This document shows positions 52,508 through 61,412 of a DNA stretch of 64,000 nucleotides, in pieces (the first letter of the stretch is position 1; the number at the start of each line of letters is the position of its first letter). The DNA is taken from assembly GCF_020523605.1 (NCBI RefSeq), contig NZ_JAJAQI010000018.1, forward strand, positions 1 through 64,000. The letters run 5' to 3'. The notes under the pieces are model-generated. The model had not been told where the DNA came from and made no database searches. It saw only the letters and a list, made by a program, of their open reading frames with translations. This stretch comes from Roseicella aerolata (lineage in GTDB: Bacteria > Pseudomonadota > Alphaproteobacteria > Acetobacterales > Acetobacteraceae). Position numbers and translations under genes: made by a program.

Positions 52508-53536
52508 TCAGCCCAACACGGAAGAGACGGGGCGGTTCCCTATCCCGGCAACGATCAGCGCCTGAAGGTCCGCCTGCGGCCGCGCACCAAAGTGGGAGAT
52601 CACCTCCGCCGCCGCGACCGAACCCCAGCGGCCGCACTCCGGCAGGGGGAGGCCACGGGTATGGGCCGCGAGGAAGCCGGCGGCATAGGCATCGCCCGCC
52701 CCGGTGGTGTCCACCACCCTGGTCGGCACCGCCGCCACCTGGTGGCGATCCTCCCCGGCGATGATCACACTGCCCTCGGCGCTGCGGGTCAGGGCCGCCA
52801 GCCCGACCTCCTGCCGCACCAGCTCGGCCGCCTCCTCGAAATCCTCGGCCTCATACAGGGCGAGGATCTCGCTCTCATTGGCGAAGAGGATGTCCACCTC
52901 CTCCCGCACCAGCTTGCGGAAGGCCTGGCGGTGCCGCTGCACGCAGAAGGCGTCGGACAGGCTGAGCGCCACCTGGCGGCCATGCCGGTGGGCGATGCGG
53001 GAGGCTTCCATGAAGGCCGCCTGCGCCGCCGGCGGGTCGAACAGGTAGCCTTCCATGTAGAGCACCTTCGCGCGCGCCACCTCTTCCTCGGCCACGTCGG
53101 CGGCCGAGAAATGCACGCAGGCGCCGAGGAAGGTGTTCATGGTGCGCTGCGCGTCCGGCGTCACCAGGATCAGGCAGCGCGCGGTGGGCGCGCCGTCCTT
53201 CAGCGGCAGGGTCGGGAAATGCACCCCGGCCGCCCTGATGTCATGCGCGAAGACCCGGCCGAGCTGGTCGTCCGCCACCTTGCCGAGGAAGCCGACCCGG
53301 GCCCCGAGCGCGGCCGCGACCGCGCAGGTGTTGCCGGCCGAGCCGCCCGAGCTCTCGACCCCCGGCGCCATGGCGGCATAGAGCGCCTCCGCCTCCTCCG
53401 GCCCGATCAGGCGCATGGCGCCCTTCGCGAGGTTGCGCTGCTCCAGGAACCCGTCCTCGGCCCGGGCGAGCACGTCGACGATGGCATTGCCGATCCCGAG
53501 GATATCGAGGCTGGGCTCGCTGATGGGGGCGCGCAT
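52508..53536 (-). CDS. PfkB-family (adenosine kinase-like) carbohydrate kinase
   Basis: The 342-residue kinase opens with ILGIGNAIVDVLARAEDGFL and has GGSAGNTCAVAAALGARVGFLGKVADDQLG (substrate side) and VVDTTGAGDAYAAGFLAA (anion hole with catalytic Asp). The N-terminal pattern and MNTFLGACVHFSAADV are like adenosine-kinase-type members common in alphaproteobacteria. The phosphorylated substrate is a nucleoside or sugar, not certain. Start ATG 53536 is the first with family sequence. It is divergent from the EI24 gene. Confidence 0.9.
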   Translation of the reverse strand: MRAPISEPSLDILGIGNAIVDVLARAEDGFLEQRNLAKGAMRLIGPEEAEALYAAMAPGVESSGGSAGNTCAVAAALGARVGFLGKVADDQLGRVFAHDIRAAGVHFPTLPLKDGAPTARCLILVTPDAQRTMNTFLGACVHFSAADVAEEEVARAKVLYMEGYLFDPPAAQAAFMEASRIAHRHGRQVALSLSDAFCVQRHRQAFRKLVREEVDILFANESEILALYEAEDFEEAAELVRQEVGLAALTRSAEGSVIIAGEDRHQVAAVPTRVVDTTGAGDAYAAGFLAAHTRGLPLPECGRWGSVAAAEVISHFGARPQADLQALIVAGIGNRPVSSVLG

Positions 53537-53857
53537 GGGCGTTGGGACCTCGTCCGGCTGGCAGGCGTTGCGGGCTGGGGCCTGGTGGCCGCGGCCGGGA
53601 TGCGGTCGCGACGCGGGCCCTGCCCCAGGATCATCGACGGCGGGAGCAGGGTGCCCAGGCATGCCTTCGCTGCCTGCGCGAACCTGCTCCGGAGCGGTTT
53701 TCGCGCTGACGGCGCAAGGTGAAAATGCTCCAGCCTTTGTTTGCTGAGCAGATCCACGCCCCCGGGCGTTGCCGCCCCGCGGCGATCCGCCCCGGCGGCG
53801 CACCGGATAGCCGCGGAACCTGCCCACGGCAACCAATTGCCCTGCCTGGATGGATGC
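53537..53857. other. Divergent spacer with repeat family 2
   Basis: This 321-base gap between the PfkB and EI24 genes has no gene. It holds copy B of the 56-58-base intergenic repeat (53729-53784). Confidence 0.55.
53729..53784 (+). repeat. Intergenic repeat family 2, copy B
   Basis: It matches 37284-37341 along its whole length with a few substitutions and two single-base indels (TCCAG, CTTTGTT, GAGCAGAT, CACG, CCGGGCGTT, CCGCCCCGCGGCG). It lies 74 bases upstream of the EI24 gene start. Confidence 0.7.
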
Positions 53858-54508
53858 ATGCTGAACGCCTTCCTGCTGAGCCTTCGCCAGATGCATGAAC
53901 CCGCCTTCCTGGCGCCGCTGGCAAAGGGCCTGCTCGGCGCCGTGCTGGTCTTCGCGGTGCTGGCGGGCCTGGCCGCCCTGGGCACCGGCTGGCTGGCCGG
54001 CGGCAGCGGCTGGCTGGCCACCCTCGCCGCCACTGCCGGCGGGCTGCTCACCCTCGGCCTCGCCTATTGGCTGTTCATCCCGGCCATGCTGGCAATCGCC
54101 GGGATCTTCCTCGATCCGGTATCGGCGGCGGTGGAGCGGCGCTTCTACCCCGGCCTGCCGCCGGCGCAGGGCGCCGGGCTGGGGGCGCAGGCCCGCTTCA
54201 ATGTCCTGCTCGGCGCCAGGATCGCCGGGCTGTCCCTGCTGGCCCTGCCGGTCGCCCTGCTGGCGCCGCTCCTCGGTGCGGTGCTGCTCTGGGCGATCTC
54301 GACCGTCGCGCTCGGCCACGGGCTGTTCGAAGGGGTGGCGCAGCGCCGCATGTCGGTGCCGGAGGCACGCGCGCTGCGCCGGCGCCGGCAGGGCTCCGTG
54401 CTCGGGCTCGGCGCGGTGCTCGCGGCCCTCTCATTGGTTCCGGTTGTTAACTTACTGGTGCCGGTTTTCGGCACCGCCGCCATGACGCATCTGCTGCATC
54501 GCAGCTAA
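53858..54508 (+). CDS. EI24-domain (CysZ-like) membrane protein
   Basis: The 216-residue protein has about four long hydrophobic segments (LAKGLLGAVLVFAVLAGLAAL, AAATAGGLLTLGLAYWLFIPAMLAIAGIFL, IAGLSLLALPVALLAPLLGAVLLWAI, GSVLGLGAVLAALSLVPVVNLLVPVFG). MLNAFLLSLRQMHEPAFLAPLAKGL and the closing NLLVPVFGTAAMTHLL match the EI24/CysZ family, which includes the sulfate importer CysZ. Whether it moves sulfate is not known. It is followed by the bactofilin gene 147 bases on. Confidence 0.82.
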   Translation: MLNAFLLSLRQMHEPAFLAPLAKGLLGAVLVFAVLAGLAALGTGWLAGGSGWLATLAATAGGLLTLGLAYWLFIPAMLAIAGIFLDPVSAAVERRFYPGLPPAQGAGLGAQARFNVLLGARIAGLSLLALPVALLAPLLGAVLLWAISTVALGHGLFEGVAQRRMSVPEARALRRRRQGSVLGLGAVLAALSLVPVVNLLVPVFGTAAMTHLLHRS

Positions 54509-54655
54509 GGCGGAATATCCGGCGAAATCCTCGCAGGAACGCGATCTCTCCGTTGTGCGCGCGCAAGCCAGCATGGTAGCCGATTGCCATTGCGCGACAC
54601 GCCGCGCCGGACCGCCCGACGCATTGTCCGCCGCACCGCTCTGAAGGGGGGCAGC

Positions 54656-55291
54656 ATGGCCATTTTCGGCCGTAAACGTGATGAGGCACCGGCCACGCCG
54701 GCCGCCGACCCGACACCTGTCGCGGTTCCCGCCGCGCGGGATTCCGATATCGGCGTGCCGCCTTTCCGCCCAGCATCCAAGGACACGCCCAACATGACCC
54801 TGGCGCCCAAGCCGACCACCACCCCCGCCGCGCCGACCGTCGGCGTCCGCCCGGCCGTCGGCGTGCCCGCCCGCCCGCAGCCGCGGGCCGAGGCCGGGGA
54901 GCGCCGCACGCTGGTCGTCGGGCGCGGCATCAGCCTGCAGGGCACCGTCGCCGATGCCGAGCGGCTGGTGGTCGAGGGCACGGTCGAGAGCCAGATGATC
55001 CAGGCCAGCGAGCTCTTCGTCGCCCAGTCCGGCGTCTTCAAGGGTGAGATGCAGGTCGAGGATGCCGAGATCGCCGGCCTGTTCGACGGCACCATCACCG
55101 CCCGCAACAGCCTGGTCATCCGCGCCTCGGGCAAGGTGAACGGCATCGCCCGCTGCCGGAAGCTCTCCGTCGAGGAAGGCGGCCAGGTCTCCGGCAAGAT
55201 GGAGATGCTGACCGACGCGCAGGCCAACGCGCCGGTCGCGCCGCGCCCGGTGGCGCCCCCGGTCGCGGTTCCGGCGCCGGCCGAGGCCTGA
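54656..55291 (+). CDS. Bactofilin (polymer-forming cytoskeletal protein)
   Basis: The 211-residue protein has a short basic start (MAIFGRKRDE), a Pro/Thr-rich linker to about residue 80, and the bactofilin beta-helix: RTLVVGRGISLQGTVADAERLVVEGTVES, VFKGEMQVEDAEIAGLFDGTITARNSLVIRASGKVNG, KLSVEEGGQVSGKMEML. The C-terminal 25 residues are Ala/Pro-rich. Bactofilins self-assemble into filaments at the membrane and position cell-wall or stalk machinery. AAGGGGGG lies just before the ATG. The lipoprotein gene downstream may be a partner. Confidence 0.9.
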   Translation: MAIFGRKRDEAPATPAADPTPVAVPAARDSDIGVPPFRPASKDTPNMTLAPKPTTTPAAPTVGVRPAVGVPARPQPRAEAGERRTLVVGRGISLQGTVADAERLVVEGTVESQMIQASELFVAQSGVFKGEMQVEDAEIAGLFDGTITARNSLVIRASGKVNGIARCRKLSVEEGGQVSGKMEMLTDAQANAPVAPRPVAPPVAVPAPAEA

Positions 55292-55369
55292 GCTGACGCC
55301 CGCCGCCGGCACCCCCGGCGGCGGGCCCCCACCCGGGCGGCGACGCCCGCACCCGGAGACCGCGTGGCC

Positions 55370-55894
55370 ATGGCGCCCCGCCTCCGCCTGCTCCTCCTGC
55401 TGCTGCTGCCCGCCGGTTGCGCCGCGCCGGAGGATCGGGAACTCGCCGCCCTGCGCCTGGCGGCCGAGAGCAGCCAGGCCAGCCTCGCCGCCACCGCCCC
55501 GGCGCCCGTACCCGCCCTGCCGCCCCGCCCTGCCCCGCGCGCCGCCTCCCTGATCGATATCCGCCACGCCCCACCCGGCCCCAGGCCGGTGGCCGCCGCC
55601 GAGTTGCTGGGCGCCGGGCCGGAGACGCTGCGCCGCTGGCTGGGCGAGCCCTCGCTGCGCCGGTCGGAAGGCGGCGCCGAGATCTGGCTCTATGCCGGAG
55701 AGGGCTGCGCGCTCGACCTGGTGCTCTACCCGGCAGGCGGGGGCCTGCGTGTCGCCCATGCCGCGGCGCGGGCGCATGGGACGGAGCCGCGGACCGAGGT
55801 GGCCTGCCTGCGCGGGATCGCGGCGCCGCCGGCGATGCGGCCCATACCCGCCGCCGCCGGCCCCATGGCGGAGCCGGACGACCGCGGCATCTGA
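55370..55894 (+). CDS. Small lipoprotein of unknown function downstream of the bactofilin gene
   Basis: The 174-residue product starts at ATG 55370 (GTG 55364 possible). A Leu-run signal ends in the lipobox LPAGC, so Cys is near residue 17. The mature part has an Ala/Pro-rich linker and a domain with LLGAGPETLRRWLGEPSLRRSEGGAEIWLYAGEGCALDLVLYP, resembling SmpA/OmlA-like small envelope domains (outer-membrane assembly lipoproteins) in size and shape. That match is weak. It follows the bactofilin gene by 78 bases. Confidence 0.62.
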   Translation: MAPRLRLLLLLLLPAGCAAPEDRELAALRLAAESSQASLAATAPAPVPALPPRPAPRAASLIDIRHAPPGPRPVAAAELLGAGPETLRRWLGEPSLRRSEGGAEIWLYAGEGCALDLVLYPAGGGLRVAHAAARAHGTEPRTEVACLRGIAAPPAMRPIPAAAGPMAEPDDRGI

Positions 55895-56383
55895 TAAACC
55901 CAACCGCATCAGAAGATTGCGGCTGCTTTCGTCGCAGGCTCAGGCGTGACGCCAGTCCGCCGCCTGACGAACACAGATCCCTGCCGCGTGAAGGTTGACC
56001 GTCCTGCATCACGGCTGACGCATTGATGCGGTTCCAGGCGCCGGCGGCCCTCCGGGCCTCGGCTTCGCGGCATGGGCTCGGGCCGCCTTCCAAGTCGGGC
56101 CTCGTGCCGGCCGGCATGGTCCCGCCAAGCCTTGCCGCCCCCCGCCAATCCCAGGCCTGGACGCCACCGGCCGCGGCCCTGCCATTGGCCTGCCGGGTCG
56201 CCATGGCCGGGCCAGGCCCCCCGCCCCGCGGTCGCGTCACGGCACCCGCGGGCAGGCGCCACACAGAGGCTGCGCTTTGGGGCTGGACGAAACCGCCCCC
56301 TGGCCCGCTTATCGCATGGCGCGTATCGCAGGATGCGCCCATGCCAGAGGCGCGCCCGCGCGACGCATTCCCGATCGGACCCC
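55895..56383. other. Intergenic region with a 10-4-10 hairpin repeat
   Basis: This 489-base gap lies between the small lipoprotein and AEC transporter genes. The hairpin at 56006-56029 begins 112 bases after the stop and is followed by the GC tail that also occurs after typA. No gene is evident; the promoter of the transporter should be in the right part. Confidence 0.6.
56006..56029 (+). repeat. 10-4-10 hairpin repeat (copy 2)
   Basis: GCATCACGGC, loop TGAC, GCATTGATGC: eight of ten pairs form. The tail after it contains GGCGCCGGCGGCCCTCCGGG and GGCTTCGCGGCATGGGC, almost the same as the typA copy. Confidence 0.7.
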
Positions 56384-57295
56384 GTGATCCTCTATCTCGA
56401 CGTCTTCGTGCCGCCCTTCGGGCTGCTGCTGCTCGGCGCGCTGCTGCGCCGCCACCTGCTGCGGGAGGAGGCGGTCTGGGCGGGCATCGAGCGCCTGGTC
56501 TTCTGGGTGCTGATGCCGGCGCTGCTCTGCTCGGCCATCGCCGCGGTCGATCTGGCCGCCCTGCCGATCGGCGGCATGGCCGTCGCGATCTGGCTGTCGC
56601 TGCTCGGCGGGGCAGCGCTCAGTGTCGGGCTCGCCCGGCTCGCCCGACTCGACCACCCCGCCATGACCTCGGTCTTTCAGGGCGGCATCCGGTTCAACAA
56701 CCTGATGGGCTTCGCCGTCACCGGCGGGCTGTTCGGCGCGGCCGGCACCTCGCTCGGCGCGGTCGCGACCGGCCTGATCGTGCCTTGCGTGCAGTTCATG
56801 ACGACGCTCGCCTTCGCGCTCGGCGGCGGGCGCCGCTTCTCCGCCACGCGGGCGCTGCGGCAGCTCGCGCTCAACCCGCTGCTGCTGGCCTGCCTCGCGG
56901 GCTTCGCCATCTCGCTCGCGGGCGGGCTGCCGCCGGGCCTCGCGCCGCTGACCAGGACCATCGGCCAGGCCTCGATCGCGCTCGGCCTGCTCTGCGTCGG
57001 CGCCGCGCTCTCGCCCGGCGCGCTGCGCGGCCGCCTGCCGCTGCAGCTCGCGACCAGCGTCATCAAGCTGGTGCTGGTGCCGCTGATGGTGCTCGGCACC
57101 GGCCGGGCACTCGGGCTGGATCCGCTCGCCCTCTCGGTCGCGCTGGTCTTCATGGCGCTGCCGACCGCGACCACCAGCTACGTCATGGCCCGCGCCATGG
57201 GGGGCGATGCCCCGCTGATGGCGGCGCTGACCACGCTGGAACATGTGCTGGCCGTTCTCACCCTGCCGCTCTGGATCCTGCTGCTGGGGTCGTGA
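56384..57295 (+). CDS. AEC-family (auxin efflux carrier-like) transporter
   Basis: The 303-residue protein starts at GTG 56384. It has about ten helices in two inverted halves, with LDVFVPPFGLLLLGALLRR at the start, FQGGIRFNNLMGFAVTGGLFG and TIGQASIALGLLCVGAALSPGALRGR in the middle, and FMALPTATTSYVMARAMGGDAPL near the end, all usual for AEC transporters. Bacterial members export or import small carboxylic acids such as malate. Its stop is followed 39 bases later by hairpin repeat copy 3. Confidence 0.9.
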   Translation: MILYLDVFVPPFGLLLLGALLRRHLLREEAVWAGIERLVFWVLMPALLCSAIAAVDLAALPIGGMAVAIWLSLLGGAALSVGLARLARLDHPAMTSVFQGGIRFNNLMGFAVTGGLFGAAGTSLGAVATGLIVPCVQFMTTLAFALGGGRRFSATRALRQLALNPLLLACLAGFAISLAGGLPPGLAPLTRTIGQASIALGLLCVGAALSPGALRGRLPLQLATSVIKLVLVPLMVLGTGRALGLDPLALSVALVFMALPTATTSYVMARAMGGDAPLMAALTTLEHVLAVLTLPLWILLLGS

Positions 57296-57333
57296 CGGCC
57301 GCTGGCGCTTGGCCTTAGATAAGCCCCGGGCCA

Positions 57334-57359
57334 TGCATGAATGCCGACGCATTCATGCA
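57334..57359 (+). repeat. 10-4-10 hairpin repeat (copy 3)
   Basis: GCATGAATGC (57335-57344), loop CGAC, GCATTCATGC (57349-57358), with one more T-A pair outside: 11 pairs. It is followed by a tail with GGCGCCGCC and CGGCGGCATGCGGC. Confidence 0.78.
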
Positions 57360-57461
57360 GCCTCGGTCGCCGGCGCCGCCGCTGGCGGCTTGGTTGCGCC
57401 GCCCGAGCGGCGGCATGCGGCGGCCCTGGACGGCGGCAGGGATGGGTGCGGAGCGAAGGTG

Positions 57462-58457
57462 ATGCTGGGACGGCGCGGGGTTGGGCTGGGGATCGGGGCG
57501 GCGGCGCTGGCCGGCGCGCCGCGGGCGCGGGCCCAAGGGCAAGCCGCGGGGCAGGCGCCTTCCTGGCCGGAACGGCCGCTGCGCTGGATCGTCGGCTATC
57601 CGCCGGGCGGCGCCAGCGACGTCTTCGCCCGCCTGATCGGCGGCCATATCGGCACGCGCCTCGGGCAGAGCGTGGTGGTGGAGAACCGTCCCGGCGGCGG
57701 CGCGGTGGTGGCCAGCGAGGCGGTCGCCCGCAGCGCGCCGGACGGCTACACCCTGATGCATGTCGACAACGGCATCCTGGTCTACAACCCGGCGCTCTAC
57801 AGCCGGCTGCCCTATGACCCGGACCGGGACTTCCGGGGTGTTGGCTTCATCGGCCGCTTCCCGCTCTTCCTGGTGGTGCGGCCGGACAGCCCGGCGAGGG
57901 ATTTCGCCGACTTCGTCGCGCAGTCGAAGACCAGGGCGCCGAATTACGGCTCGCCCGCCGTCGCCTCCCCGCACCACCTGGCGATGGAGATGGTCAAGCG
58001 CCGCACGGGGCTGGAGGCGACGCACGTCCCCTATCGCGGCGGTCCGGCCGCCATGCAGGACCTGCTGGCCGGCAATGTGGACAGCGTCGTCATCGACTGC
58101 GCGACCGGCATCCCCTTCATCACCGGCGGCCGGGTGAAGACGCTCTGCTGCTTCTCCGAGTCGCGCAGCCCGCGCGCGCCGGAGGTGCCGACGCTGCGCG
58201 AGCTGGGCTTCCCCAATGCCATCGCCTATGGCTGGCAGGGGATGAGCGTGCCGGCCGCGGTGCCGGCGCCGATCGTCGCCCGGCTGGCGGAGGCGCTGAA
58301 GGCCGCCGTCGGGGCGGAGGACGTGCAGGCGCGCTTCCGCGACCTCGGGATCGAGAGCGCGCCCTGGAGCCCGGCGGAGTTCCAGGACTTCGTGCGGCGC
58401 GAGAATGCCGAGTGGCGCCCGCTGATCCGCGAACTGGGGATCCGGCTGGACAGCTGA
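57462..58457 (+). CDS. Bug-family tripartite tricarboxylate transporter receptor (copy 4)
   Basis: The 331-residue periplasmic receptor has a signal peptide (GLGIGAAALAGAPRARAQ) and the family blocks WPERPLRWIVGYPPGGASDVFAR, VVVENRPGGGAVVASEAV, THVPYRGGPAAMQDLLAG and EWRPLIRELG. The position usually Trp near the ligand loop is in AYGWQGMSVPA. It binds an unknown organic solute. The ribosome site GAAGG is weak. No TctA/TctB genes are near; the AEC transporter upstream may handle related acids (inference). Confidence 0.93.
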   Translation: MLGRRGVGLGIGAAALAGAPRARAQGQAAGQAPSWPERPLRWIVGYPPGGASDVFARLIGGHIGTRLGQSVVVENRPGGGAVVASEAVARSAPDGYTLMHVDNGILVYNPALYSRLPYDPDRDFRGVGFIGRFPLFLVVRPDSPARDFADFVAQSKTRAPNYGSPAVASPHHLAMEMVKRRTGLEATHVPYRGGPAAMQDLLAGNVDSVVIDCATGIPFITGGRVKTLCCFSESRSPRAPEVPTLRELGFPNAIAYGWQGMSVPAAVPAPIVARLAEALKAAVGAEDVQARFRDLGIESAPWSPAEFQDFVRRENAEWRPLIRELGIRLDS

Positions 58458-58593
58458 GCCGCCCGGTTGCCGCAGGGCACGGCCCGCAGGCGTGACGCGG
58501 CCGACAGGAGGCAGGCGGGGCGGGAGCGCCCCGGCCGCTGCATTGAGTCACGCTTCATTGAGTTGGAAGGATGGTTGAGGCACATCCCACCCC

Positions 58594-59628
58594 ATGCCTC
58601 TCCGTCTCCTCCGCTCCCTCCTCCGCGCCCGGCGCCGCGGCAGGCTGACGCCGCCCGCCGAATGGCTGCGGCTGCAGAACCGCGAATCGGACATGCTGCG
58701 CTGGACGGTGAAGGTGCTGGGCGCCGACCTGGTCCAGCGCCACTACGCCACCGGCCTGGCCGGGCCGCAGGTCCGGCTGCCCGAGGCGCCCGCCCGCGTC
58801 CGCCTGACCAGCCGCACCTGCCGGCAGGCGGATATCGAGAGCCCCTGGCTCCGCCACTGGTGCCGGGCGCTCGGCACCACGCCCTTCTACCACCGCAAGC
58901 TCTGGGAAGATTGCTTCATCCTGCAGGTGCTGTGGGAGGCCGGGATACTGGAGCCCGGGCGCCGCGCCCTCGGCTTCGCGGTGGGGCAGGAGCCGCTGCC
59001 GGCCATCCTCGCCTCCCGCGGCGTGGAAGTGCTGGCGACCGACATCGCCGCCGAGGACGCCCGGGCCCGGGACTGGATCGCCACCGGCCAGCACGGCGCC
59101 AGCACGGACAAGCTGTTCCGCCCGCATCTCTCGGACCGCGCGAGCTTCGACCGGCTGGTCGCCTTCCGCAGCGCCGACATGGCCGCCCTGCCGGAGGAAT
59201 TGCTGGATGGCAGCCGGGACATCGTCTGGTCCGCCTGCTCGATGGAGCATCTCGGCTCGCATGAGCGCGGCCTCGCCTTCGTCGAGGCGGCGATGCGCTG
59301 CCTCAGGCCGGGCGGCATCGCGGTGCACACCACGGAACTCAACCTCGATGCGGAGGGGGAGACGCTCGGTCAGGGCAATACCGTACTGTACCAGCTTCGC
59401 CACCTGGAGGCGCTCTCGGCCCGGCTCGCCGCGCTCGGCCACACCATGCTGCCGCTCGCCCACCAGCACCCGCCGGGGATCATGGACCAGTTCGTGGACG
59501 TGCCGCCCTATGAGGAAGGGCGGGTGCCGCTCGGCCCTCTCTCGCCGCCGCATCTCCGGCTCTCGATCTCGGGCTATCCTTGTACCTCGGTCGGGATCGT
59601 GGTGATCGCAGGGCAGGCGAAGCCGTAA
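58594..59628 (+). CDS. SAM-dependent methyltransferase-like protein
   Basis: The 344-residue protein has a basic start (MPLRLLRSLLRARRRGR) and a C-terminal region with a class I methyltransferase pattern: RRALGFAVGQEPLPAILASRGVEVLATDI (motif I with LGFAVGQEP), DIVWSACSMEHLGSHERGLAFVEAAMRCLRPGGIAVHTTELN (motifs IV to post-IV). The GFAVGQ form of motif I is a variant seen in a group of uncharacterised proteins. The substrate is unknown; it may act on glycans or lipids. It is followed by a 25-codon small frame and the 2OG oxygenase gene. Confidence 0.72.
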   Translation: MPLRLLRSLLRARRRGRLTPPAEWLRLQNRESDMLRWTVKVLGADLVQRHYATGLAGPQVRLPEAPARVRLTSRTCRQADIESPWLRHWCRALGTTPFYHRKLWEDCFILQVLWEAGILEPGRRALGFAVGQEPLPAILASRGVEVLATDIAAEDARARDWIATGQHGASTDKLFRPHLSDRASFDRLVAFRSADMAALPEELLDGSRDIVWSACSMEHLGSHERGLAFVEAAMRCLRPGGIAVHTTELNLDAEGETLGQGNTVLYQLRHLEALSARLAALGHTMLPLAHQHPPGIMDQFVDVPPYEEGRVPLGPLSPPHLRLSISGYPCTSVGIVVIAGQAKP

Positions 59629-59691
59629 CTTTTCCACAATCATATGGTTCTATGCGGCAATCCTCGCCCAGGGACTCCGGGATTGCCGGCC

Positions 59692-59769
59692 ATGCTGCAG
59701 CGCCTTCTCGACCGCTTCCGCCACTGGCTCCACTACCGGCCCGAGCGCCGCTACATGCGTGGGCGGTAG
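59692..59769 (+). CDS. Possible 25-residue peptide
   Basis: A short frame reads MLQRLLDRFRHWLHYRPERRYMRGR. It is strongly basic and could form an amphipathic helix. There is no strong ribosome site. It lies between the methyltransferase-like and 2OG oxygenase genes. It may be a small protein, or the remnant of a larger one. Confidence 0.25.
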   Translation: MLQRLLDRFRHWLHYRPERRYMRGR

Positions 59770-59956
59770 GCCAGACCGGCGCCGCCGCAACCGCGGAAGG
59801 CACGCCTCCGTGAAGATGCCGTAAGACCCCCGTCAGAAGCGGGACAGCAAAGTCACATTCGGCACTGCTGCTGCCCCTTCAATGGAGCGTGTAACGCGCC
59901 CGCCCAGGTCCCGCGCTAGATGCTGCGCCAGGGAACTTCCCAAGGGGATATTGGGC

Positions 59957-60814
59957 ATGGTTGCGATGGCTGCGGCGCTGCCGGCAGGGACCGGGGCGAT
60001 GGTCGGGAATTTCGACGCGACTGTCGCACGCATGGTCCCCTTCGCTCGCCTGGTCGCGGAGCGGGAGGCCTTGCGGGCCCGGTTCCAGGCGGGCACGCCC
60101 TATCCCAACCTGGTCATGGACGGTTTTTTCCAGGAAGACGTGCTGGACCGCATCGCCGCGGAATTCCCGAAGGAGACGCCGCGCGACTGGGTCGGCTACG
60201 ACACCAGGAACGAGATCAAGCGCACCTCCCGCGGCCTGATCGGCGTGCCGCCCTTCGCCCAGGCCTTCCTCTGGCAGCTCTGTTCCGAGCCTTTCCTGGA
60301 GGTCCTCCGCGACATCACCGGGATCGAGGACCTGGTCGCCGACCCGCTCTTCCATGGCGGCGGGCTGCATGAGAGCTTCCGCGGCGGCTGGCTCAACATT
60401 CATGCCGACTGGACCCAGCACCCGCATCTACCGCTGGTGCGGCGGCTGAACCTGATCATCTACCTGAACCGGGACTGGGACCCGGCCTGGGGCGGCGGCC
60501 TGGAGCTCTGGAGCGACAAGGAGGGCGGGCGCAAGACGGTCATTGAGCCGTTCTTCAACCGCGCCGCGCTCTTCCCGACCGAGGAGACGCTGCACGGCTT
60601 CCCCGACCCGATGACCTGCCCCGCCGACCGCTCCCGCAGATCGATCTCGGTCTTCTACTGGGCGCCGGATCCGGGCGCGATCGAGCGCGGCGCGCCGATC
60701 ACCTTCCTGCCCGGCAAGAAGGTGACCCGTGCCAAGGCCTTCGCGCGGTCCCTGGTGCCGCCCATCGCCTTCCAGATGCGGGACCTCGCGCGCTCCCTCC
60801 TCCGTCGCGCCTGA
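59957..60814 (+). CDS. 2-oxoglutarate/Fe(II) oxygenase, prolyl-4-hydroxylase-like
   Basis: This product of about 285 residues has a double-stranded beta-helix oxygenase fold. The iron ligands can be placed as the HAD of WLNIHADWTQHP and the later His of ETLHGFPDP, and Arg in RRSISVFYW binds 2-oxoglutarate. LVRRLNLIIYLNRDWDPAWGGGLELW is a typical family block. It probably hydroxylates a peptide or small molecule. Start ATG 59957 has AAGGGGA upstream; ATG 59999 is also possible. It is adjacent to the methyltransferase-like gene and followed ten bases later by a membrane coiled-coil gene. Confidence 0.86.
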   Translation: MVAMAAALPAGTGAMVGNFDATVARMVPFARLVAEREALRARFQAGTPYPNLVMDGFFQEDVLDRIAAEFPKETPRDWVGYDTRNEIKRTSRGLIGVPPFAQAFLWQLCSEPFLEVLRDITGIEDLVADPLFHGGGLHESFRGGWLNIHADWTQHPHLPLVRRLNLIIYLNRDWDPAWGGGLELWSDKEGGRKTVIEPFFNRAALFPTEETLHGFPDPMTCPADRSRRSISVFYWAPDPGAIERGAPITFLPGKKVTRAKAFARSLVPPIAFQMRDLARSLLRRA

Positions 60815-60824
60815 GCGGCCGGCC

Positions 60825-61412
60825 ATGTGGTGGCTCGAGCAGCTCCGGACCCGGGTGGCGGCCTGGCCCGTGCTGACACGCGATGCGGGGGCGGCCGCCC
60901 TCGTGCTCGCGGGCATCGCGCTCGCGCAGCTGCTGATCCTCGCCAGCCTGCCGGTCGAGATATTCCTGGCGGCGCCCGGCGTGCTGGCGGCGCTGGTAAT
61001 CTTCGGGCGGAAGAGCACGCTCTTCGCCGCGCTGCTGACGGCGGCGGCGGTCGCCGTCGCGCTCGACCCGGCGGCGCGCGTGGCGGTCTGGAACCTGCCC
61101 GCCATCTCGACCGCCGCACTCGCCCTGGGCTGCCTGGCCTTTGCCTTCGGCGTGGCCGGTCTCGCCGCCTCCGCCGCCTCGCGCGCCCGGGCGGCGACAC
61201 GGGAGAGGCGGGCCAAGGCCCTGATGGATGCCTGCGCGCGCGACGCGGTGTCGCAGATCGAGGCGGCCGGCGCCCGCCTGGCGCGGGCCGAGGCCGAGAT
61301 CGTCGAGGCGCGGCAGCAATTGGCCCGGGCCAAGGCCGCGGCCCGCAGCAGCGGCACGGCCCCGCCCCACGATCCGCTGGAGGACGCGCTGCGGAGCGAG
61401 GGCGGGGTCTGA
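60825..61412 (+). CDS. Membrane protein with a coiled-coil C-terminus, unknown function
   Basis: The 195-residue protein has three to four hydrophobic segments (residues about 20-45, 48-60, 65-80 and 92-115), followed by a helical C-terminus rich in Ala, Arg and Glu (AGARLARAEAEIVEARQQLARAKAAARSSG), a likely coiled coil. I recognise no domain. It starts ten bases after the oxygenase stop, so the two are probably co-transcribed. The hairpin copy 4 begins ten bases after its own stop. Confidence 0.62.
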   Translation: MWWLEQLRTRVAAWPVLTRDAGAAALVLAGIALAQLLILASLPVEIFLAAPGVLAALVIFGRKSTLFAALLTAAAVAVALDPAARVAVWNLPAISTAALALGCLAFAFGVAGLAASAASRARAATRERRAKALMDACARDAVSQIEAAGARLARAEAEIVEARQQLARAKAAARSSGTAPPHDPLEDALRSEGGV

